Assembly: GCA_937898415.1 (NCBI GenBank)
Contig: CALDLA010000087.1
Span: 1 to 46,574, forward strand
Direction: 5' to 3'
DNA from: an uncultured Prevotellaceae bacterium
GTDB lineage: Bacteria; Bacteroidota; Bacteroidia; Bacteroidales; Bacteroidaceae
DNA length: 46,574 nucleotides
In this document: in pieces, positions 41,019-46,574 of the stretch
Position numbering within the stretch: position 1 is the stretch's first letter
Layout of the letters: each line of letters begins with the position of its first letter
Notes under the pieces: model-generated
Told to the model about the DNA's origin: nothing
The model's database searches: none
The model's input: the letters and a program-made list of their open reading frames with translations, nothing else
Program-made: the position numbers and the translations under genes

Positions 41019-43709
41019 ATGGACGACGAAATCATAGAAACCGCAGAGGCCACAGAGGCCCACTCTGACTATAAGCCGGTGAACCGCTTCGACGCTGCAG
41101 CGGTGCATCACCTGTCGGGCATGTACCAGACATGGTTCCTTGACTACGCCAGCTACGTGATATTAGAGCGCGCCGTACCGAACATCGAGGACGGATTCAA
41201 GCCTGTGCAGCGCCGTATCATGCACTCCATGAAACGCATGGATGACGGACGATACAACAAGGTGGCCAACATCGTGGGCCATACCATGCAGTTCCACCCC
41301 CACGGCGACGCCTCCATCGGCGACGCACTGGTGCAACTGGGACAGAAGGACCTGCTCATCGACACACAGGGAAACTGGGGAAACATCCTGACTGGCGACC
41401 GTGCCGCCGCCCCACGATACATCGAAGCCCGTCTGTCGAAGTTCGCCTTGGACACCGTCTTCAACCCCAAGACTACCGACTGGCAGCTCAGCTACGACGG
41501 ACGCAACAAGGAGCCTATCACGCTCCCTGTGAAATTCCCGCTGCTCCTGGCACAGGGAGCCGAGGGCATTGCCGTTGGACTCAGTTCAAAAATCCTGCCG
41601 CATAACTTCAACGACATCTGCGATGCCGCTATCCAGTACCTGCACGGCCAGGCGTTCCAGCTATATCCCGACTTCCAGACCGGCGGCAGCATCGACGTCA
41701 GCAAGTATAACGACGGACAGCGCGGCGGGGTACTGAAAGTACGGGCCAAGATAGAGAAACTGGACCAGAAGACACTCGTCATCCGCGAACTGCCCTACTC
41801 GAAGACCGTGCCGACACTCTGCGAAAGCATCACCAAGGCCATTGAGAAGGGGAAGATAAAGGCCAGGCGCGTGGACGACCTGACATCAGCCAACGTCGAA
41901 ATCTTAGTACACCTGGCACCTGGCGTCTCGTCGGACAAGACGCTCGACGCCCTCTATGCCTTCACTGACTGCGAAATCAACATCTCGCCCAACTGCTGCG
42001 TCATCAGCGACCAGAAGCCGCAGTTCCTGACCGTCAGCGACGTGCTCCGCCATTCGGTTGAGCGCACCAAGGACCTGATTCGACAGGAACTGGAAATCCG
42101 CAAGGGCGAACTGATGGAACAGCTCCACTTCTGTTCCTTGGAAAAGATATTCATCGAGGAGCGTATCTATAAAGACCGTAAGTTCGAACAGGCGCCGAAC
42201 GTCGATGCCGTCTGCGAACATATCGACGAGCGCCTGACGCCCTACTACCCCACACTGGTCCGCGAGGTGACGAAGGACGACATCCTGAAACTGCTGGAAA
42301 TCAAGATGCAGCGCATCCTGAAGTTCAACAAGGACAAGGCCGACGAACTGATGGCGCGTATCAAAGCGGAGATTGAGGAGATAGACCGCGACCTGGCGAA
42401 CCTCACGGAAGTGACGGCCGACTGGTTCCAGTTCCTCAAGGACAAATACGGCAAGGACCATCCGCGACTGACCGAGATACGCAACTTCGACACCATCGAA
42501 GCCACAAAGGTGGCCGAGGCCAACCAGAAGCTCTACATCAACCGCACGGACGGTTTCATCGGCACAGGACTGAAAAAGGACGAGTACGTGTGCAACTGTT
42601 CTGACATCGACGACATCATCATCTTCTATCGCGATGGTAAGTACAAGGTAGTGCGTGTAGCCGAGAAACTGTTTGTCGGTAAAAACGTGCTCCACCTGCA
42701 GGTATTTAAGAAGAATGACTCGCGTACCATCTATAATGTAGTCTATCGGGATGGCAAGAAGGGTGATTACTTCATCAAACGCTTCAACGTGACGTCGATG
42801 ACCCGCGACAAGGAGTACGACCTGACGCAGGGGACACCAGGGTCGAAGGTGATGTACTTCACGGCCAACCCCAACGGCGAAGCGGAAATCATCAAGGTGA
42901 CGCTCGACCCGAACCCGAAGCTGAAGAAGATTTTCATCGACAAGGATTTTTCAGAAGTGATGATCAAGGGACGCGCCTCGAAGGGAAACCTGCTGACCAG
43001 GAACTCAGTCCACCGCATCGGCTTGAAGAGCCACGGCCACTCTACATTGGGCGGACGGAAGGTATGGTTCGACCCCGATGTCAACCGTCTGAACTACGAC
43101 GAGCACGGCACACTCCTGGGCGAGTTCTTCGACGAGGACCAGATACTGGTCGTGCTGCAGAACGGCGATTTCTACCTGACAAGCTTCGACGTCAACAACC
43201 ATTACGAGGAAAACATCCTGCGCATCGAGAAGTGGCAGCAGGACAAGGTGTGGAGCGCCGTCCTCTGGGATGCCGACAACCAGGGCTATCCCTATGTCAA
43301 GCGGTTCCTCATGGAGGCCTCAAAGCGCAAGCAGAACTTCTTAGGCGACAACCCGCTTTCGAAGCTGGTACTGCTGACCGACCAGGTATATCCCCTCATC
43401 AAGGTGACCTATGGTGGCGTCGACGAGTTCCGTGGTTCCGAGGAAGTCGACGTCGAACAGTTCATCACCGTCAAAGGCTTCAAGGCCAAGGGCAAGCGCC
43501 TGTCAACTTACCAGATAGAGAGCATCGTGGAACTTCCCCCAACGCGCTTCCCAGAACCCCCAGAAGCTCCAGAGACCCCAGACGTCCCTGACGCCCCAGA
43601 AGAAGACCTTGACCCCGATGCCGGCAAGAGCGAACAGCAGGTCATTGACGAAATAACCGGTCAGACTAATTTATTTGCGGCCTTCGGCCTAGAGAATAAC
43701 AAAGAGTGA
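41019..43709 (+). CDS. parC: DNA topoisomerase IV subunit A
   Basis: An 896-residue type II topoisomerase A subunit that separates linked daughter chromosomes. The breakage-reunion core is intact: GFKPVQRRIMHSM (~59-71), FHPHGDASIGDAL, and catalytic Tyr134 in AAPRYIEARLS. At the quinolone-contact site (E. coli GyrA Ser83/Asp87) it has Ala98 and Asp102. The C-terminal part lacks the GyrA box, favouring ParC over GyrA. A Pro/Glu linker (RFPEPPEAPETPDVPD) precedes the end. The last ten or so residues (AAFGLENNKE) and stop lie in a repeat element. No parE is adjacent. DUF3316 and S41 genes follow in an operon. Confidence 0.93.
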   Translation: MDDEIIETAEATEAHSDYKPVNRFDAAAVHHLSGMYQTWFLDYASYVILERAVPNIEDGFKPVQRRIMHSMKRMDDGRYNKVANIVGHTMQFHPHGDASIGDALVQLGQKDLLIDTQGNWGNILTGDRAAAPRYIEARLSKFALDTVFNPKTTDWQLSYDGRNKEPITLPVKFPLLLAQGAEGIAVGLSSKILPHNFNDICDAAIQYLHGQAFQLYPDFQTGGSIDVSKYNDGQRGGVLKVRAKIEKLDQKTLVIRELPYSKTVPTLCESITKAIEKGKIKARRVDDLTSANVEILVHLAPGVSSDKTLDALYAFTDCEINISPNCCVISDQKPQFLTVSDVLRHSVERTKDLIRQELEIRKGELMEQLHFCSLEKIFIEERIYKDRKFEQAPNVDAVCEHIDERLTPYYPTLVREVTKDDILKLLEIKMQRILKFNKDKADELMARIKAEIEEIDRDLANLTEVTADWFQFLKDKYGKDHPRLTEIRNFDTIEATKVAEANQKLYINRTDGFIGTGLKKDEYVCNCSDIDDIIIFYRDGKYKVVRVAEKLFVGKNVLHLQVFKKNDSRTIYNVVYRDGKKGDYFIKRFNVTSMTRDKEYDLTQGTPGSKVMYFTANPNGEAEIIKVTLDPNPKLKKIFIDKDFSEVMIKGRASKGNLLTRNSVHRIGLKSHGHSTLGGRKVWFDPDVNRLNYDEHGTLLGEFFDEDQILVVLQNGDFYLTSFDVNNHYEENILRIEKWQQDKVWSAVLWDADNQGYPYVKRFLMEASKRKQNFLGDNPLSKLVLLTDQVYPLIKVTYGGVDEFRGSEEVDVEQFITVKGFKAKGKRLSTYQIESIVELPPTRFPEPPEAPETPDVPDAPEEDLDPDAGKSEQQVIDEITGQTNLFAAFGLENNKE

Positions 43710-43801
43710 AAAGTGAAAATAATTATCTTTAAAATAGCAAGAAAAGTGGCAGTGATACTATTCACTATTCACTGTTCACTATTCACTAGCCCCACAGGGG
43801 C
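43679..43801 (+). repeat. REPIN-like heptamer element bridging parC and the DUF3316 gene
   Basis: Mini-palindrome GGCC-TTC-GGCC (43679-43689), four degenerate TAGTGAA units (43690-43717), a 43-base middle, four TTCACTA/TTCACTG units (43761-43788) and mini-palindrome GCCCC-ACA-GGGGC (43789-43801). It contains the parC stop, the GTG start and the signal peptide of the next gene. Confidence 0.82.
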
Positions 43802-44537
43802 GCTGGCACAGACCAGCATCACCAACAGCTACCAGATAGGCGTCGGAAGCACCAATATCCTCGACACTTATCTGTCGCAGGAGAAGTTCAGCGGACTGGG
43901 GCTGACGCTGCTCACCACCAACGAACGGTGGAAAGGCGACAATCCGTGGTCAACCATGCTGCAGCACGAACTGAACTTCACGTCGGCAGAAGACCGGGCA
44001 AAGACGGTCAACGAACTGCAAGGCGACTACACGCTGCTCGTAGGACGGTATTACAAATGGCACTTCAACCGATTCGACATCCAGGCCGGTGCCATGGCCG
44101 CCATGAACTTCGGCTTCATCTACAACACCAGCAACTCCAACAATCCTGCACAGGGACGGATGTCGCTGAACCTCATGCCGGCAGGCGTCGCCACTTACAA
44201 ACTGCCTTTCAGTGAACGGCGGCCCTGGACGCTGCGCTACGAACTGGAGCTGCCCTTCGTCGGCATCATGTTCAGTCCCAACTACGGACAGTCCTACTAC
44301 GAAATATTCTCACGCGGCAACTACGACCATAACATCGTGCCTACCACCTTCGTCGCCACGCCTAACCTGCGGCACATGTTCTCAGTGGATTACGGTGTCA
44401 GCCGCTCGCTGACCCTCCGCCTCAGCTATCTCGGCGACTACCAGCAGGCCAGTGTCAACAACCTGAAGTCGCACATCTACCACCACCGCGTCATGGTCGG
44501 CATCGTGCGCAACTTCTCTATTATCAACCGCCCATGA
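43713..44537 (+). CDS. Exported DUF3316-like protein (predicted outer-membrane barrel)
   Basis: A 274-residue exported protein, probably starting at GTG 43713, four bases after the parC stop. The signal peptide (~1-32) includes VAVILFTIHCSLFTSPTGALAQ and is wholly encoded by the repeat element. The mature part has alternating polar/hydrophobic, aromatic-rich strands (TLLVGRYYKWHFNRFDIQAG, TLRYELELPFVGIMFSPNYG) ending in VRNF-type residues, which suggests an outer-membrane beta-barrel; the pattern fits the Bacteroidales DUF3316 family. Function unknown. It overlaps the S41 peptidase gene by 4 bases. Confidence 0.72.
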   Translation: MKIIIFKIARKVAVILFTIHCSLFTSPTGALAQTSITNSYQIGVGSTNILDTYLSQEKFSGLGLTLLTTNERWKGDNPWSTMLQHELNFTSAEDRAKTVNELQGDYTLLVGRYYKWHFNRFDIQAGAMAAMNFGFIYNTSNSNNPAQGRMSLNLMPAGVATYKLPFSERRPWTLRYELELPFVGIMFSPNYGQSYYEIFSRGNYDHNIVPTTFVATPNLRHMFSVDYGVSRSLTLRLSYLGDYQQASVNNLKSHIYHHRVMVGIVRNFSIINRP

Positions 44538-45550
44538 AGAAATTACTACTGATAAGCCTCTTAGGCTTCTTCTGTCTGTCCTCCTGCGTCGATGAAGACG
44601 AGTTCCCCGACACCCCGATGGGTAACTTCGAGGCACTCTGGAAAATCATCGACGAGCACTACTGCTTCCTCGACTATAAGAAACAGGAATACGGTCTCGA
44701 CTGGCAGCAGATACACGACAAATACGTAGTGCGCATCAACAGCAACATGAGCAACCAGCAGTTGTTCGAGGTCATGGGGCTCATGCTTAACCAACTCTAC
44801 GATGGACATGTCAATCTCACGGCAGCCCACGACCTGGCCCGGTTCTGGCAGTGGTACGAGAACTATCCGTCCAACTACAGCGACTCACTTGAGCGCATCT
44901 ACTTAGGCACCGACTACCGTATTGCCTCCGGACTGCGCTACAAAATCCTCGACGACAACATCGGCTACATCCGCTACGAATCGTTCACCAACCCCATCGG
45001 CTCTGGCAACCTGACCGAAGTGCTCAACTACTTCATGCTCTGCCGAGGCATCATCATCGACATCAGGGGCAACGGCGGTGGCGACCTGACCAACGCCGAG
45101 AAACTGGCGGCACGGTTCACCAACGAACGCACACTCGTCGGCTATATGCAGCACAAGACAGGACCAGGACACAGCGACTTCTCTGAAATGGAACCCCGAT
45201 ACATTGACCCCGCCGCCACCCTTCGATGGCAGAAGCCGGTCTGCGTGCTCACCAACCGGCACGTCTTCTCGGCTGCCAACGAGTTCGCCATGTACATGAA
45301 GGCGATGCCCCACGCCAAGGTCGTGGGCGACTACACCGGCGGAGGCTGCGGAATGCCCTTCAGCTCGTCACTTCCCAACGGTTGGATCGTACGCTTTTCA
45401 GCCGTCCCCATGTACGATGCCCGGCGCGAACCAACAGAGTTCGGTATCACCCCCGATGTCTATGTAACCATGCGTGATGAGGACTTCAAACGCGGCAAAG
45501 ACACAATTATTGAGGCCGCACGTAAACTTTTATCGGAATATATTTGGTAG
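44534..45550 (+). CDS. S41-family (C-terminal processing) peptidase lipoprotein
   Basis: A 338-residue exported lipoprotein: signal 1-17, lipobox LSSC (Cys18), then an acidic DEDE patch. The S41 core has GIIIDIRGNGGG (~172-183) and NRHVFSAANEF with the likely catalytic Ser246; the usual SATE-type context is replaced by SAANE. No PDZ domain is evident between ~90 and 130, where there is instead a short helical region. The family cleaves unstructured C-termini in the periplasm or on the surface; the coupled DUF3316 barrel may be a partner. The next transcription unit, the tRNA-Leu promoter, begins at once. Confidence 0.87.
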   Translation: MKKLLLISLLGFFCLSSCVDEDEFPDTPMGNFEALWKIIDEHYCFLDYKKQEYGLDWQQIHDKYVVRINSNMSNQQLFEVMGLMLNQLYDGHVNLTAAHDLARFWQWYENYPSNYSDSLERIYLGTDYRIASGLRYKILDDNIGYIRYESFTNPIGSGNLTEVLNYFMLCRGIIIDIRGNGGGDLTNAEKLAARFTNERTLVGYMQHKTGPGHSDFSEMEPRYIDPAATLRWQKPVCVLTNRHVFSAANEFAMYMKAMPHAKVVGDYTGGGCGMPFSSSLPNGWIVRFSAVPMYDARREPTEFGITPDVYVTMRDEDFKRGKDTIIEAARKLLSEYIW

Positions 45551-45574
45551 TTTCCGAAAAAAGTATTACCTTTG
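45543..45574 (+). promoter_or_regulatory. Promoter for tRNA-Leu/tRNA-Val pair
   Basis: TTTG (45543-45546, within the last codons of the S41 gene) and TACCTTTG (45567-45574) are 20 bases apart. Confidence 0.78.
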
Positions 45575-45605
45575 CACCCGCTAATGACAAAACGCGGCAC
45601 AAAAC

Positions 45606-45687
45606 GCGCCTGTGGCGGAATTGGTAGACGCGCCAGACTTAGGATCTGGTATCTCACGATGTGCAGGTTCGAGTCCTGTCAGGCGCA
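45606..45687 (+). tRNA. tRNA-Leu (anticodon TAG)
   Basis: Acceptor GCGCCTG/CAGGCGC, long class II variable arm (TATCTCACGATGT), anticodon stem CCAGA/TCTGG with loop CTTAGGA (anticodon TAG), T-arm GCAGG-TTCGAGT-CCTGT, discriminator A. CCA is not encoded. Confidence 0.93.
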
Positions 45688-45689
45688 CA

Positions 45690-45734
45690 AGCGCTTCGCT
45701 AGTGAAAAGTGAAGAGTGAAAAGAGAAAAGTAAA
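45690..45734 (+). repeat. Half copy of the heptamer element between two tRNAs
   Basis: Mini-palindrome AGCG-CTT-CGCT (45690-45700) followed by five heptamers TAGTGAA, AAGTGAA, GAGTGAA, AAGAGAA, AAGTAAA (45700-45734). It ends exactly at the first base of the next tRNA and lacks the inverted half. Confidence 0.8.
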
Positions 45735-45808
45735 GTCGGCATAGCTCAGCTGGTTAGAGTATCACCTTGACATGGTGGGGGTCCTTGGTTCGAATCCAAG
45801 TGTCGACA
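45735..45808 (+). tRNA. tRNA-Val (anticodon GAC)
   Basis: Acceptor GTCGGCA/TGTCGAC, D-arm GCTC...GAGT, anticodon stem TCACC/GGTGG with loop TTGACAT (anticodon GAC), T-arm CTTGG-TTCGAAT-CCAAG, discriminator A. It has no promoter of its own and should be processed from the tRNA-Leu transcript. Confidence 0.93.
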
Positions 45809-45814
45809 CAAAAC

Positions 45815-45860
45815 AAATCTCCAAGTCGTTGGAAATCAACAATTTGGAGATTTTTCTTTT
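45815..45860 (+). terminator. Terminator after tRNA-Val(GAC)
   Basis: AAATCTCCAA and TTGGAGATTT form a ten-pair stem around a ~19-base loop (an inner TTGGAAATCAACAA may fold further), followed by TTCTTTT. The next 100 bases contain TTTTGGCGTCATTTTGGCGT, a near-duplicate 11-mer, and no gene I believe in. Confidence 0.75.
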
Positions 45861-45959
45861 CCTGTTTTGGCGTCATTTTGGCGTGATTATAGATTTTTGG
45901 CGCTCCTTAGACCCTATTTTTGAAGTTTGCAATCTCAGGGTTTACAAATGGAGGGATTA

Positions 45960-46139
45960 TCAGAACTTCGGCATTCTATATTCCCTATAGTTGAGCCAAA
46001 AGATGAGAGCAGTACCGCCACAGATAAGAACGAGGAAAAGGAATGGTACCCACAGACGCTCCCATAGCTGATCCCAAAGGCAATGCCCTGCGGCTGCATA
46101 GGTGGCATAGGATGTACTGGCAATGGTCATGATAATCAT
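45960..46139 (-). CDS. Small membrane protein or remnant (59 residues)
   Basis: MIIMTIASTSYATYAAAGHC, then LWDQLWERLWVPFLFLVLIC and GGTALIFWLNYREYRMPKF. It has one clear membrane span (~30-49) and a possible amphipathic start. The frame continues upstream through IFWWNFWA without a start codon to the TGA at 46173-46175, and that coding-like prefix suggests the real start may have been lost, or that the gene is a remnant. No ribosome site is obvious. It is in the same frame as the small ORF at 46173-46391, separated only by that TGA. Unknown function. Confidence 0.4.
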   Translation of the reverse strand: MIIMTIASTSYATYAAAGHCLWDQLWERLWVPFLFLVLICGGTALIFWLNYREYRMPKF

Positions 46140-46172
46140 TGCCCAGAAGTTCCACCAAAAAATTGTTAATAA

Positions 46173-46391
46173 TCATATGTTATTTATTCTCTTGTTTCGT
46201 CGTTCTGAGACCAAACGGATAAATAAAATTCGCCGACCCCACCTCTCAATGTCTCGGCGAATAATTTTCTGTGGGGGAATTGGAGTGGTCTTTTGCACCT
46301 TAACCGAAGCTACGCCCACGATCATCTTGCAGGCCTGCTTCACCTTTTGAACGAGGCTCTCGTCGGGAATTTGTAATACCAGTGTTGCCAT
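46173..46391 (-). CDS. Small protein, antitoxin-like N-terminus with repeat-derived C-terminus
   Basis: 72 residues. MATLVLQIPDESLVQKVKQA resembles the strand-helix start of many short Bacteroidales proteins of antitoxin-like or DUF type. From about residue 36 the protein is encoded by the palindromic repeat (46226-46268) and its flanks, giving an Arg-rich tail (KIIRRDIERWGRRILF) that looks accidental. The gene was therefore probably cut short by the repeat. A weak -7-like box (TATACTTG on the minus strand) lies upstream. Confidence 0.45.
   Translation of the reverse strand: MATLVLQIPDESLVQKVKQACKMIVGVASVKVQKTTPIPPQKIIRRDIERWGRRILFIRLVSERRNKRINNI
46226..46268. repeat. Hairpin of the same family as 35755-35792
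   Basis: AAAATTCGCCGA and TCGGCGAATAATTTT pair around an unpaired middle (CCCCACCTCTCAATGTC). The right arm is nearly identical to that at 35775-35795. From 46392 to the end (183 bases, AT-rich) I see nothing but a CCATCC/TTCCATTT-type simple tract. Confidence 0.65.
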
Positions 46392-46574
46392 AATCGTATC
46401 GTTTTACGTTTCGAGTGCAAGTATACAAATTTTCCACAAATTGCCATCAATTAAAGCATAATTTTTTTGGCAATCATCCGATAGTTTATAGTATGCCCTG
46501 CCATCCATCCTTCCATTTTTCCATTTATCATGGTTGCGGTAATAATGGCAAGTGCTCCACTTCCTCTTCTTGAC

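Noticed and set aside
43558..43580. Similarity between Pro/Glu linker DNA of parC and of the HerA-like gene (21201-21223)
   Set aside because: 20 of 23 bases match, but both are low-complexity CCAGA-rich linkers, and about this many matches are expected by chance in the window.
45772..45990. Rightward 72-codon frame starting inside tRNA-Val(GAC)
   Set aside because: The start lies in the tRNA and the frame runs through its terminator; no ribosome site.

Overview
The window looks like a chromosomal segment of a Bacteroidales bacterium, most likely of the Prevotella group. The evidence is promoters of the Bacteroidetes type (TAnnTTTG at -7, often with TTTG about 19-20 bases upstream), fimbrial-anchor (FimB/Mfa2-like) and BspA-like leucine-rich surface proteins, C-terminal tails like type IX secretion signals, glycine dehydrogenase split into two subunits (GcvPA/GcvPB), and one-chain glycyl-tRNA synthetase. 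The coding part is fairly GC-rich; the last ~0.8 kb and a few intergenic stretches are visibly AT-rich. No insertion sequence, prophage, rRNA or CRISPR array is visible.

Layout: 1-2.2 kb holds a leftward pair, a NusG/UpxY-like regulator and a fimbrial anchor lipoprotein. 2.3-4.8 kb is a leftward nadK-ABC exporter operon, with promoters back to back against a rightward DJ-1/PfpI-ispD-recG cluster (4.9-8.3 kb). 8.4-10.0 kb encodes two cell-wall enzymes (M23+LysM and NlpC/P60). 10.2-20.9 kb is a surface-protein operon: an 862-residue LRR protein with a dockerin-like domain, a 2645-residue multi-domain giant with a cohesin-like N-terminus, and a translationally coupled 67-residue acidic peptide. 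20.9-22.5 kb is a HerA-like ATPase. 22.6-28.7 kb is a compact leftward operon lplA-gcvT-gcvH-gcvPA-gcvPB-lpd, a complete glycine cleavage system with lipoate ligase and its own dihydrolipoyl dehydrogenase. 28.7-35.1 kb has panE divergent from dxs-trkA-trkH-cytidylate-kinase-like. 35.3-37.9 kb has small membrane proteins and a leftward AAA ATPase/DUF4435 pair. 38.0-45.6 kb has a lipoprotein, glyS-FKBP (leftward), tRNA-Val(CAC) with a strong terminator, and parC-DUF3316-S41 peptidase. 45.6-46.6 kb has tRNA-Leu(TAG), tRNA-Val(GAC) and an AT-rich tail with two small leftward ORFs.

The most striking thing is not a gene but a repeat theme. Period-7 microrepeats (units TAGTGAA, TTATGAA, GAAGTGA, GAGAGAG) recur in promoters, between genes and inside genes. 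Two of them form 123-140 bp inverted elements with GC mini-palindromes at both ends, and these have become the start codon and signal peptide of two unrelated exported proteins, both carrying LFTIHCSLF. A separate 106-bp REPIN-like inverted pair supplies the end of the DJ-1 protein and the first ~21 residues of IspD. A heptamer array lies inside dxs, where a one-copy change would shift the frame. The second candidate for a little-described system is the LRR/dockerin + cohesin-like giant + coupled acidic small protein operon; a third is the AAA/DUF4435 pair, which resembles the two-component layout of PARIS defence. All function calls are from reading the translated sequence by eye; no database search was run.
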